DNA from: Mytilisepta virgata
Lineage: Eukaryota > Mollusca > Bivalvia > Mytilida > Mytilidae
Reading direction: 5' to 3'
Length of the DNA: 64,000 nt
Assembly: GCA_028015205.1 (NCBI GenBank)
Contig: CM051514.1
Coordinates: 46,020,150-46,084,149, forward strand
In this document: piece after piece, positions 53,835 to 64,000 of the stretch
How positions within the stretch are numbered: the first letter of the stretch is position 1
Layout of the letters: each line of letters begins with the position of its first letter
Notes under the pieces: model-generated
Databases searched by the model: none
Seen by the model: only the letters and a program-made list of their open reading frames with translations
Told to the model about the DNA's origin: nothing
Program-made: the position numbers and the translations under genes

Positions 53835-53882
53835 TCAATAAGATAAACGCATTTCAATATATAGTTTACATGTATTAATTAA

Positions 53883-54044
53883 GAAATAATTCATGGGGGT
53901 TATAGAGTTGAAGTCATTTACACATGGGCTGGGCCTTTATATTCGGATCTTTTATACCGATCGTATGCAAGGTATAAAATACGAATATAAAGGCCCAGCC
54001 CATGTGTAAATGACTTCAACTCCATAACCCCCATGAATTATTTC
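53883..54044. mobile_element. 162-bp near-perfect palindromic MITE
   Basis: Begins GAAATAATTCATGGGGG and ends in its inverse; arms of about 65 bases carry GACTTCAACTC-ATAAC and CATGGGCTGGGCCTTTATAT. Lies 50 bases after the GT92 stop codon, so it could fold in the 3' UTR. Confidence 0.8.
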
Positions 54045-54171
54045 TATTCTAATAGGACACATACTCATTTTGCTCATTTGAGTTGTCCTATATGTAACTA
54101 ACATTGTTTTGGTCGTTCCATTTCTCTTATGTTGCATTCTGTCCTTTTAAGAGCATATTTTGAATAAAACT

Positions 54172-54640
54172 TTTTAGCTCGCCTGGCAAAAGGCCATGTG
54201 AGCTTTAGTCATCATTTGGCGTCCGTCGTCAGTCTGTCGTCCGTTAACTTTTCCCATTTTAATCTTCTCTGAAACCACTGGCACAAATGAAATTAAATTT
54301 GGCTGGAAGCATCTATGTAAGGTCCTTAATAAAGTTTCCTCATTTCGTCCCGATCGGACAACAAACATGGGCAATTGTTGATTTTGATTGGCTGAGTTTT
54401 CAAAAATCTTCTCCTCTGAAACTGCTAGGCCAAATGGAACAAAACTTGACAGGTCCTTTATAAAGTTTCCTCATTTCGTCCCAATCGGACTACAAATACG
54501 GCTGCCATGTGCATAAAAGCCTCTATACGCATGTGCTAGAAGTGGATATATCGGTTAATATATCGTGTGACGATATATAGGACGTCACATTAGAATTTTC
54601 CATTTACCCGTACGGTGCTTTGAAATCATAATTCATGTGT
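54172..54640 (+). repeat. Dispersed repeat with GCTCGCCTGGCAAAAGGCCA head
   Basis: Starts TTAGCTCGCCTGGCAAAAGG, with CGTCCGTCGTCAGTCTGTC and two copies of an ACAAAGTTTCCTCATTTCGTCCC-like block at 54331 and 54459. The same style of bivalve repeat as 34340 and 56540, but a different family. Confidence 0.5.
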
Positions 54641-54644
54641 ACTG

Positions 54645-56310
54645 TTATGTGGATGACTTTTTCGCCAGAGTTCTTTTATAAATTGTAGCGTTTATGACAA
54701 ATATGTAGTTGTCCCAGCTGACAAAGACCCCAATAACATCGTTTTTGTCTGCAAGAACTATTATTTTGAGTGTCTTAGAAACTAACTGGGAATAGATAAC
54801 ACTGCCGGTAACCCAACTTATGCACCGACCACACTCACTAAGCGGGAAGTCCTTGATAACCACAAGACCGTTCTCCATTCCTTTGGCATTTCTACAAAGA
54901 GTGAAGAAATGGACCTTCCTGCTCTTTATTGGATTCCTAAACTACATAAGAATCCGTTTAAACAAAGGTACATTGCTGGGTCAGCTAATTGCTCTACAAA
55001 ACCTCTTTCAAAGATTTTAACATTCATATTGACATGTATTAAAGAGGGCTTACAGAATTACTGTGAAACATCATATTCCACCAGTGGCGTCAATCAGATG
55101 TGGATTCTTAAACTCCAAAAATTTACTTCAATATCTAAAATCAAAATCTTTGGCTACATACAACAGCATAAAAACATTCGACTTCTCTACACTCTACACT
55201 ACCATACCACATTCTCAATTAAAAGATCGTTTAAAGCAACTAGTTCATCAATGTTTTTTCAAGAAACATAGGACATGCAGGTATAAATTTCTTGTTCTAG
55301 GTAGAAAAAAGGCTTATTTCGTGAAGAACCACTCTGATTCTGACAAAAAGTATTCTGAAAATGAAATTACAAACATATTCGTTGAATTTGGCGGCCTTAT
55401 TTTTCAACAAACAATCGGCATTCCAATGGGAACCAACTGTGCTCCTCTCCTCCCCGATCTATTTCTGTACTCATATGAAGCGGACTTCATTCAAGGGTTA
55501 CTACGTGAAAACAAAAAGAAACTAGCCCAATCCTTTAATTTCACTTTTCGTTATATAGATGCTGTGTTGTCGTTAAATAACGACAAATTCCAAGACTTTC
55601 TACATCTTATCTACCCCAGTGAGCTTGAAATTAAGGATACTACAAATACACCAAAGTCCGCTTCATAATTGGATTTGTTTCTTGAAATAGACTATGAGGG
55701 ACATTTGAAGACAAAACTTTATGACAAACGTGATGACTTCAACTTTCCTATTGTTACTTTTCCCTTCTTGAGTAGCAATATACCAGCATCGCCTGCATAT
55801 GGCGTCTATGTTTCTCAGCTTATCCAATTTTCAAGGGCATGCGTGAGTTACCCTGACTTTCGACAAAGAGGATTACTGCTGTTACAAAAGCTTCTTAACC
55901 AGGCTTTTATCAGGGATAAGTTGATGTCATCACTTAGGAAATTTTAGGGTCGTCATCAAGAATTGATTGACCATTACAGTGTTCCAATATCTAAGATGAT
56001 GTTGGGCCTGTTCCCATAGTCGTAACCTTTCATGTGCCTCCACCGATTTGTGACTTCCCCAGCATTGACTTTGTTGAACTTCACGACGGGTGCCGTATAC
56101 GGAGCAGGAACTGCTTACCCTTCCGGAGCACCTGGGTTCACTCCTGTTTTTTATAGGAGTTCGTGTTGTTCATTGTGTTTTTTTTTTTTTTTGTTTTCTG
56201 TGTTTATTTGTTGTGCTTGTGGTTGTTCATTTGTCTTCCCGCGTTAGTCTGTCCAATGGATTACGTTTTTTTGATTGCTAATTAGGTATATTTGTCCTTT
56301 TTATAGAAGT
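54645..56310 (+). mobile_element. Penelope-like retroelement relic, plus strand
   Basis: More complete than the copy at 3836. Traces run in order: VVVPADKDPNNIVFV (54710), LYWIPKLHKNPFKQRYIAG (54920), FDFSTLYTTIPHSQLKDR (55180), IGIPMGTNCAPLLPDLF (55420), FRYIDAVLSLNN (55550), KTKLYDKRDDFNFPIV and PAYGVYVSQLIQ (55700-55830), then the 3' tail 56000-56310 shared with 3836-4160. Frame breaks near 55090, a stop at 55666 and an altered catalytic motif make it inactive. No GIY-YIG nuclease is visible. Confidence 0.65.
55063..55947 (+). pseudogene. Penelope-like reverse transcriptase, inactive
   Basis: Two in-frame segments split by TAA at 55666-55668. RT boxes are present, but the catalytic YIDD has become YIDA (55556-55567), which removes one of the essential aspartates. 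The 5' part continues in another frame (54909-55110). The overall protein matches the fragment at 5006-5479. Confidence 0.65.
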
Positions 56311-56539
56311 CCATACATTTTATTTGTCATGTTTATTGTAAGTAAATATTTAATCAGATAAAATGAAGATGCATTCAGGAGTATTGTATACTGTCAGTAC
56401 GGGTGTGGATAGTGGTTTTTATATGAAACAATTACCTTAAACTTTCAATGTCTGCCATGACGTACATTTGTAATTCTGCTTTTACAAAGAAACTCAATCT
56501 TAATCGTCTCAACCGCCTGTCCTCGGAACTGTTTTATTA

Positions 56540-57410
56540 GTCCTCTGCTGGCAACGCCGAAGGGGCTATAGGTTTGCACTCCGGTCGTCCTTCAGTCCGT
56601 CCGTCAGTCACACTACAGATCGGATAATTATTGTGAGAGTTATTGCTCTTGGAGATAGAAATTATTGTCAAAATTCCGTACTCTTTTTGCAAACCCTTTT
56701 ACCAAGTGATCTTATTTTGGTATGTGAGCTTAAAATAATGAGTTGCAGATCAAGTTTGAATTTCATGCTGATCAGCAAATTATTGTGGGAGTTACTGCCC
56801 TTCGAAATATGAATTATTTGCAAAATAATAGTTTTCCGGACTTTTTTAGGAAACTCTTTTCCCAAATTATCTTATTTTTCGTATGTGAGCTAATAATGAT
56901 GAGCTACAGATCAAGTTTGAGTTTCATGCTGATCAGCCAATTACTCTGAGAGTTATTGAACTTGAAAATAGGAATTATTTGCAAAATAATAGTTTTCCTA
57001 CTTTTTTAGCAAACCCTTTTACCAAATGGTCTTATTTTTCGTATGTGAGCTTATAATGATGAGCTACAGATCAAGTTTGACGTTCATGCTGATCGGAGAA
57101 TCATTGTGAGAGTTATTACCCTTGGAGATAGGAATTATTGTCAAAATATTAAATATTAGTTTTCCGGACTTTTTCGCAAACTCTTTTACCAGCTCATCTT
57201 ATTTTTGGTATGTGAGCTTATAATGATGAGCTACAGATCAATTTTGAGTTTCACAGTAATCATATTATTATTGTCAAAATAATAGTTTTCTGGACTTTTT
57301 TTAAAATCCTTTTACCAAGTAATCTTATGTTTCTTATGTGAGTTTATAATTATGAGCTACAGATCAAATTTCAGTTTCAGGCGGATAGGGTAATTATTGT
57401 GTACCTCTAG
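56540..57410 (+). repeat. ~160-bp tandem repeats, about five copies
   Basis: Head with GGGGCTATAGGTTTGCACTC and CAGTCCGTCCGTCAGTC (56560-56612), then units with GATGAGCTACAGATCAAGTT, CATGCTGATC, TGTGAGAGTTATT, GGAATTATT-GCAAAATAATAGTTTTCC and TTACCAA-T-ATCTTATTTTT, starting near 56740, 56900, 57060 and 57225, drifting toward the 3' end. Confidence 0.65.
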
Positions 57411-57515
57411 AAACATAGTTTTAGGATTTCTTTGAATCACTATGTCGGTACGTCTGATTCTCACAGCTCAAGCTGGTATGGGATATTGTATTGTTCAGCA
57501 AAACTATAAGAATGC

Positions 57516-57737
57516 TTGTTTTTACTAATGCCCAAAATGTCCCGCCGGTCCACTTCCATTGGACCGGTCAGTCCAGGCGATAATTCAGTCACTGTAAATC
57601 TGACATCTGAAGACAAACTCAGGAGAAAATATCTCAACCGGACACTGCTTTTGTCTTTATTTTGTTGTTGTTTATTGACGTTTCTTTGTATTAATTCCCT
57701 TTATTCTATCAACAAAGTTGGCGTTTCTTCGTATTAA
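57516..57737 (+). CDS. Possible first exon of a type II membrane protein
   Basis: An ATG at 57537 (AAAATGTCC) opens a frame with a Ser/Arg-rich tail of about 40 residues and a transmembrane stretch TLLLSLFCCCLLTFLCINSL, ending at a stop at 57737. That is the layout of a Golgi type II enzyme anchor exon. No good GT donor or downstream partner was found, so it may be chance or a dead exon. Not recognised. Confidence 0.25.
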   Translation: MFLLMPKMSRRSTSIGPVSPGDNSVTVNLTSEDKLRRKYLNRTLLLSLFCCCLLTFLCINSLYSINKVGVSSY

Positions 57738-58029
57738 TCTTGTTTTAGGTCAGATGCATTTGCCCTGGTTGTTGCACTAAACGAAACTTCATGAATAAAA
57801 TTACCTATTTAATTTTAAGGTAGGATAAATTTATCTTTAGGATTTATAAATTTTTCTTCGTGTTCTTCGCCATCTGTCAGGATTTCAAGATTTTATTGAA
57901 AAGTACCGGTACAACATAATCATATGCAAACAAACAATAAACATTTATACTTTATGTACACGTGTAAGAAAACACGGGGAATAGAGAACAAGCACAATTA
58001 ATGAAAATTAATTATGGCGTGTCAAACGT

Positions 58030-58420
58030 GCAATATTCACAAAAAAAAAACAAAATATATGTTCATAAAATTAAATAATTGTTCGTAAAAACGAATATAT
58101 GTTCATAAAAACAAAATATATATTCAATAAATCAAAATAACTGGTTCATAAAATAAAATATATATGCATAAAACATAAATATATGTTTATAAATGAATAT
58201 TTGTTCATAAAAAAATTCATATATGTTTATAAAAACAAATAATTGTTCATAACAATTAAATATGTATTCATGAAAACAAAATATGTATGCATAAAATCAC
58301 AATATTGATTCATAAAATCATAATATTGATTCATAAAATTCAGTAATTGTTCATAAAAATATATGTTCATACAAATAAATAATTGTTCATAAAAGTTAAA
58401 TATATGTTCTTAAAAATTGA
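58030..58420. repeat. AT-rich tandem repeat (TTCATAAAA family)
   Basis: About 15 irregular units of 20-28 bases each centred on TGTTCATAAAA or TGATTCATAAAATCA, alternating with AAATATATG. No coding capacity. Confidence 0.8.
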
Positions 58421-59750
58421 CGACCGGGCTAAGTCTTTAATTGAATGTTTATTCCTTCATCTTGAAGCAAAATATCGAGTGTAGTCGGTGGGTACATAAA
58501 ACTCGAAAACTAAGGAACTTTTCTGGTCTCGGCCGCTCTACTGTTACGCTCTGTGTCGATTTTGTTACACCATAGAGCAATTCGACTATATGGTCAATGA
58601 TGCTCGGGATTAAACAACTAAGAAATTAAAAATTTGTACTAATTGACGATCATATACAACAAGAAAAACCAAATGATGGCCAAAATAATTCATCGTAGAA
58701 GTTATCTGTAATTACAGAATAAAAAAGTAGGCATACAAATATGTGAATGCATGCAGCAGACCAACAGTACTGCTATGTTGAAAGGTCTATAACCGGTTTC
58801 TCCGACACACTTTCTCTGTTCAAGGCTAAATTTCCCGGTCGTAAATCGTATTCACAAAGCGCCCTTGCCGCGGATATTGTCAAAAAAATCTTACAATGCA
58901 CACGATGCTCGCGCTGATGTTGAAATGCTACAAGACCTCATTGAAACATGAATTCCTTTTTTTTCTTTGATCTTTTACGGAATATATCCAAGAAAGCAAG
59001 CATCAGCTAGAACATGTGCAATAAAAACCAAAGTCATGATATAATGCATAAACCCATCAGATGTAATTTAAACTGAAAACAGACCGTGCAATATCCGATA
59101 ACCTAAATGTGATAATGCATAGCTAAGCTCCGCCTCTAACAGTGAATGACACCCTAAACATGAAAATTTTATTTATACATACTTTTATTCAGAACAAATT
59201 ATGACAATTTATGTATAAAATACCTTACAATTTCCAATGTAGTTCAGTTATGTTTCAAATTAAACACATTTTTTTTCAAATCCGTCCGAAGAAAAACAAT
59301 TTGGCTTTTTTTCAAAAGATCAGATCTCTTCAATATCCAAAAGTATGCGAAGTCAAAACTTTCAAAAATGCGATAAAATCTCCCCTGTAAGTTTCGCGTA
59401 ACAAAACTGAAATAAACTATTGCGTACTACATTTTCCGACCCTGTCGAGGTCCACGAGCGCTCCATGGTTGACGCAGTTATTTATAATCATCCGACTGGT
59501 CAGAGCATAATTATGTGGGCAGACACATTTGTCAATTCCCGTTACAAATCATTTATAGCACCGGCTTCCTCGCTTTTCTCACGCTTCGCGATCGAAAGTT
59601 TATTTGTCTAACTCGGAAACTCGTGCTTTAAATATAACTTAGAGAAGTCGATGTGAGCAAAGAAAACCTTCTGCAATATAGTTTGACGCAACTTTGTAGA
59701 GGACTAATTGAGACATTTTTCAGACAGTAAAATACTTCTAACTTCATATA
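58421..59750. other. Upstream region of the DIRS/Ngaro-type element
   Basis: No gene. Part of it may be the left terminal repeat and promoter of the retroelement whose Gag starts near 59856, but the right terminus is outside the window, so no repeat pair can be shown. Confidence 0.3.
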
Positions 59751-59855
59751 ATGGAATTATTCGTGAAAAGGTTATGCCAACTCAGGTTTTTCAGTTCAGC
59801 ACGACAACGTCAAACAGAACAGTCGATTATTTTGGTTACTTTAATTTTTCCGGCA

Positions 59856-60614
59856 ATGGCTGACCAGGATTCTGATTCTCAAGAGCAGGATGTCTCCCTT
59901 AAAGATGTCATGAAAGCAGTCAAGGCTCAAGGTGACTTAAATGCTAAATTAAGTAAAGACATTGCTAATTTAAGACAAGAAGTTCATGGGGCTTCCGTTT
60001 CTGTCGCATCTCAAGTTAAAAAGTTAAAAACTGAATCCCAATACAAATGGAAGTATGAGGGGAATAAAGTACAGCTTATGCTTAATTCCGAGTTATTGGA
60101 AGACCTGACACAATCTATCTGGGCTATTGACAACACTAAGATTGATTATGCTCGTGAAACCATAACCGAGGTAATTGAAAAGATCCAGAAGCGCAATAAA
60201 CATATTAAAATTGCAGACGGCAGCGAAGGGGGATGGGAAACTGTAAGACAATATGAGAGTAACCCAGTCGCCAGCGACTCTGACGATGAAAATAAGATCA
60301 ATAAAGCAGAGAACAGAGCTTTACGCAAACGCAATGCCAAGGGTAAAAAGCCTGCTGTCAAGGCGAACAATGCTAGTCAAAATACTTCTCAATTTGTTGC
60401 TACTTTTCCAGTTAAGAATCAGCCCTTTCGTGAGCCTCCAACATGGTACAGCGGACCTGCACTGTACCAAGGACAACCCATGCCTAGCACGAGCGGATAT
60501 CAACGACGAAATCCACAACAAGGAGCCTGTTATGGATGCGGAGCTTTTGGACACTGGAGGAATCAATGTCCGTTCAACCCTAGAACAGCACCAGCCATAT
60601 CAAAACCAAAATAA
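59856..60614 (+). CDS. Gag-like protein with CCHC zinc knuckle
   Basis: The frame is open from 59751, but the ATG at 59856 (GGCAATGGC) gives a more natural start (MADQDSDSQEQDV), 252 aa. Coiled-coil-prone N-terminal half (DVMKAVKAQGDLNAKLSKDI), a basic region (ALRKRNAKGKKPAVK) and a C-terminal CCHC knuckle (CYGCGAFGHWRNQC). Binds element RNA and builds the particle, by analogy. The 3' end overlaps the RT frame, which is +1 relative to Gag, so RT expression needs frameshifting, reinitiation or splicing. Confidence 0.7.
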   Translation: MADQDSDSQEQDVSLKDVMKAVKAQGDLNAKLSKDIANLRQEVHGASVSVASQVKKLKTESQYKWKYEGNKVQLMLNSELLEDLTQSIWAIDNTKIDYARETITEVIEKIQKRNKHIKIADGSEGGWETVRQYESNPVASDSDDENKINKAENRALRKRNAKGKKPAVKANNASQNTSQFVATFPVKNQPFREPPTWYSGPALYQGQPMPSTSGYQRRNPQQGACYGCGAFGHWRNQCPFNPRTAPAISKPK

Positions 60615-62661
60615 GACCGAATTCGTAAAAGATAAGTATAGTTTAATTTTGGCAGATATTAATACAAATTTTGAACATGATAATGAATCCGATAATCTTA
60701 CTCATGATTATTATGAATATGAACAGGGCCAGGCTAACATTATAGTCAAAGACAGATTAAAAAACCATTATTCTTTTTGGAAAAGTATTGGATGTTATGA
60801 TTATATATTGGAAACCATTTTTAATGGATACAAAATTCCCTTTTACAGTACCCCGCCATCTGTTTGTTTACCCAACAATCGATCAGCAATCATCCATAGC
60901 GAGTTTGTCACCGAAGCTATTCATGATCTTTTGATTAGGGGATTAATTGTAGAATGTGATAATCAACCGTACGTTGTTAATCCGCTTACTGTTTCTGCAT
61001 CTGACAATAGAAAGAAACGTTTGATATTAGACCTTAGACACGTTAATAAACATCTTTGGAAAACTAGTGTTAAATTCGAGGATATTCGAATAGCCATGGA
61101 ATTTATTACAAACAATTCTTTTTGTTTTCAGTTTGATATTGTATCAGCTTATCATCATATTAACATTTTTATTCCACATACAGAATTTCTAGGTTTCTCA
61201 TGGAAGTGCGGTAATACAGTTAAGTGGTACAAATTTTTGGTACTTCCATTTGGCTTAAGCTCTGCTTGTTACATATTCACTAAGATTACTAGACCACTTA
61301 TAAAAAAGTGGCGTAGCGAAGGCAAACAGGTGTTAATGTACTTAGATGACGGCTTAGGTACTCATACGGATGAGGCAATTTGCAGATCTATGTCCGAGCA
61401 AGTTAAGCTAGATTTAATTATGAGTGGCTTTGTTCCGAAAAATGAGAAGTCAAAGTGGTCTCCGGTTAAACATGTGACTTTTTTGGGTTACGCTATTGAC
61501 ACTGACAAAAGTATTATTAAAATACCAGATGACAGACTTAAAAAAGTTCTTACAACTATTTTTGACATTGAATTTTATCTTACAAAATTTGGTAAAGTGC
61601 ATTGTAGATTAGTTGCTTCTTTGGTGGGACAAATCATATCTATGGCCTATGTCATTGGCAATGTAGCCTATATCATGACAAAATATTTGAGTATTAATAT
61701 TTTAGAAAAAGCTTCATGGAACAATTGTATCGAGTTGACCGAAAATAGTGTGAATCAAATTAATTTTTGGAAAGACAATCTAACTCAAGTAAATTGTAAA
61801 AAATTTACTTCAGATTTATCTATTCAATCTATTGTGTATAGCGATGCAAGTGATACTGGGTACGGTGGTTACATTGTAGAGACTCCCTTTGATATTGCAC
61901 ATGGTATGTGGACAGAATGTGAATCACACAAGAGCTCTACATGGAGAGAACTTATCGCCGTCAAAAATATTTTATTATCTATTATCAGTAAATTAAAGGA
62001 TAAACGCATTACATGGTTTACAGACAATCAGAATATAGTAACAATCGTATCTAAAGGTAGCATGAAACTTGAATTACAGGATATAGCATTGTGTATTTTT
62101 GAAAATTGTGTGCAAAATAATATTTCTATTGATCTAGAATGGGTCCCTAGAACTGACAACGATAAAGCCGACTACATTAGTCGTATCATTGATTATGATG
62201 ATTGGGGTGTTGTGTATGAACTATTTATGTATCTGGATTCCTTGTGGGGACCCCATGAGATAGACTGGTTTGCTAATGACGACAATAACAAGCTAACGGT
62301 ATTTTATTCCCGTTACTGGACGGTCAACTCGATGGGCATTGACGCCTTTACAATGAACTGGCATGGTATTAATGGGTGGTTTGTACCACCTGTTTGTCTA
62401 GTAGCAAGAGTGTTACGCTATATGAAGCAATGTATGGCACATGGGACAATTATTTTGCCCCTATGGAAATCGGCAAATTTTTGGCCAGTTTTGTCTCCTG
62501 CTGGTGAAGGGTTTATTAAGGAGTTGAAGGCTTGTGTGGATTTACCGACTAACAAAGAATTTTATACTCTTGGTAAAGGTAATAAATCGGTATTTGGAAA
62601 TATTGATTTACCCTTCAGGATGTTGGCTTTGAGAATGGATTTTGGTACTAACACATACTAA
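60500..62661 (+). CDS. Reverse transcriptase-RNase H of the YR element
   Basis: The frame is open from 60253, but the first part is a shadow of Gag; real coding probably starts around 60500-60620. RT: GRLK-like KDRLKNHYSFWKSIG, KKRLILDLRHVNKHL, FQFDIVSAYHHI, LPFGLSSACYIFTK and the catalytic LMYLDDGLGTH. RNase H: IVYSDASDTGYGGYIVE, WRELIAVKNIL, WFTDNQNIV and DNDKADYISR carry the expected acidic residues. After it comes the DIRS-type tail (EIDWFANDDNNKL, DAFTMNW, PLWKSANFWPVL). No frameshift within; looks intact. Confidence 0.85.
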
Positions 62662-62978
62662 TTTCTATAAATATTTTTTGAAGGTGACAGTTTATTTTTT
62701 CTCATTTTCTTAAATTCAAATATCAGTGGTAGCGAGGGTAACATCCCATTTAATGGGATTTGTATGTAGATGTATGACCAGCTAGGTATTGGTGGTGGGT
62801 TATTTACATGTATCATAGTATGTAGCTTTGATCTAGTTAGTAGTAGTGGTTGTATTACGCGATGAACGGTGCATTAGTAATAATTTTTGAATGAACTTTG
62901 TGTTTAACTTATGATTATGTTTGTATTTTCTATTATATTGTAATAATATGATTTTCATTTTTACATATGTTTTTTCAG

Positions 62979-63974
62979 GCTTTCCAGAATGATTTATCGG
63001 AATTGCCTGCTTTACTTGTGGAAAAAATCTCGTTACTACCTGGATTGTTATTGGAATGTAAATCTACCAACACAGTTCAAAATTATTATTATGGTTTTTT
63101 AAGATGGTAAAAATGGGCATTATCGAATGGAATTTCTGGTGAATTTATTTTACCCGCTAAACCGATTCATGTTGCTTTATATTTAGCCTGCTTAGTTCAG
63201 CAAAGTGTTTCACCCAGTCCTATCAATCAAGCGTTTTATAGTATCAGATGGGCACATTATATTACTAGCTTGAGTTCTCCAACAGATTCTAGTTTAGTGA
63301 AAAATATTCTGGAAGGTGCTAAGAGGCGTTTATCAATTCCAATTAAGAAGAAAGAGCCAATAACACCAGAGTTGCTTTCGAATATGTATGATAAAATTTT
63401 TTGTCTTAAAAATTTGTATACTCAACGTACAATTTGTGCCTGTTTATTAAGTTATTCGGGATTTCTACGAGTGTCCGAATTGTTAAATCTTCAGTCATGT
63501 GATATCGTATTTTTTCACAGTCATATGTCCGTTTTTATACAGAAAAGCAAAACTGATATCTATAGAGATGGTGATAGAATAGTTATCGCTAGGACCGGAA
63601 ATAAACTGTGTCCCGTAAAAAATTTAGAAATGTATTTGGAATGGAGTAGCAATCCTTCGGATAGTGATGTTTACTTGTTTCGTAATCTGACCAAGCTAGA
63701 AGATCATTATATATTTCGCAAAGATAACAAGCCGCTTTCGTATACAAGGATGAGAGAATTGTTTATAGAAGCCTTTTCGCCGTTTGTTCAAAACATTAAA
63801 TCTTTCGGTTTACACAGTTTACGCGCTGGTGGAGCCACCGCAGCATATAACTTTGGAATTTCAGATAGACTTTTTAAAAGACACGGGAGGTGGAAGTCAG
63901 AGACTGCAAAAGACGGTTACGTGAAGGACTCTTTCTCTGAAATAATACAAGTTTCACTAAATTTGGGTCTATAA
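62979..63974 (+). pseudogene. Tyrosine recombinase with N-terminal nonsense codon
   Basis: The catalytic domain is complete: the first Arg in SGFLRVSELLNL, H-x2-R in LHSLRAGGATAA, His in RHGRWKSE and nucleophile Tyr in DGYVKDSF. It would integrate the circular cDNA. The N-terminal core-binding part is readable from about 62979 (after a splice-like TTTTTTCAG), through SELPALLVEKISLLPG and NYYYGFLRW, then a TAA at 63108-63110 and on with KWALSNG in the same frame. The nonsense codon removes the normal N-terminus; translation could restart only at 63270, giving 234 aa. Confidence 0.75.
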
Positions 63975-64000
63975 ATTATTTTGCTGTTTAATAAATTATA

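Larger units (their letters stand above)
59751..63974 (+). mobile_element. Tyrosine-recombinase retrotransposon (DIRS/Ngaro type)
   Basis: Gag-like, RT-RNase H and tyrosine recombinase follow one another on the plus strand with no DDE integrase. That order defines the YR retrotransposons. No Dam-like methyltransferase, usual in DIRS1-type elements, is found between RT-RH and YR (only about 310 bases of spacer), which leans to Ngaro or another branch. Termini not seen; the element probably continues past 64000. Confidence 0.8.

Noticed and set aside
60253..60500. N-terminal part of the long RT frame as genuine protein
   Set aside because: It overlaps the Gag coding sequence in another frame and has no RT-family similarity; Gag with its zinc knuckle is the real reading there.

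Overview
The window looks like genomic DNA of a bivalve mollusc, most probably a mussel-like (Mytilus-type) genome. This is an inference. The DNA is AT-rich and eukaryotic, with long introns, single-exon membrane-anchored carbohydrate enzymes in lineage-expanded copies, and a dense mixed repeat load: Penelope-like and DIRS/Ngaro-type retroelements, LINE and MULE relics, tRNA-derived SINEs, foldback MITEs and CCGTCCGTCC-type dispersed repeats. There are no bacterial operons, ribosome-binding sites or CRISPR arrays.

Host genes. Three related HNK-1-type carbohydrate sulfotransferases lie on the + strand (763-2208, 13138-14574, 31120-31947). A galactose-3-O-sulfotransferase-like gene lies on the - strand (22820-24007). 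A multi-exon family-92 glycosyltransferase (GT92, DUF23) runs from about 35.65 kb to 53.83 kb on the + strand. All five look like type II Golgi enzymes that build or sulfate glycans, so the first 54 kb is a small glycan-modification neighbourhood. The rest of that stretch is repeats and decayed transposons.

Main discovery. Bases 42351-52946 are one inserted element that is essentially a giant palindrome. It begins AGTAGTATG, ends CATACTACT, and is flanked on both sides by GTCGCC, a perfect 6-bp target-site duplication. It sits in the last intron of the GT92 gene, whose exons 6 and 7 still join in frame across it. The arms (42351-49719 and 49802-52946) are almost identical, apart from about 4.2 kb present only in the left arm. 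They meet at an 82-bp spacer containing its own hairpin. Each arm carries, from the tip inward: a dense island of ETS, CRE, E-box, NRF-1 and YY1-like sites; a 31-bp pyrimidine-rich minisatellite; two abutting zinc-finger-like reading frames; a 121-bp direct repeat; and degenerate TTAGGG telomere-like repeats next to the palindrome centre. The left-only part has a tandem-PC4-domain gene behind a TATA box and five CCAAT boxes, a short ORF with a BH1-like motif behind a TATAAAAGG box, and a truncated divergent ORF. The 6-bp duplication, AG...CT ends, long inverted repeats and compact TATA-driven genes suggest a defective derivative of a Polinton/Maverick-like or other virus-like DNA element. No polymerase, integrase or capsid gene is present, so that assignment is inference.

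Right end. A decayed Penelope-like element (about 54.65-56.31 kb), tandem repeat arrays (56.6-58.4 kb) and a tyrosine-recombinase retrotransposon of DIRS/Ngaro type (Gag, RT-RNase H and recombinase; about 59.75-63.97 kb) fill the last 10 kb. The recombinase of the last carries an in-frame stop near its N-terminus.
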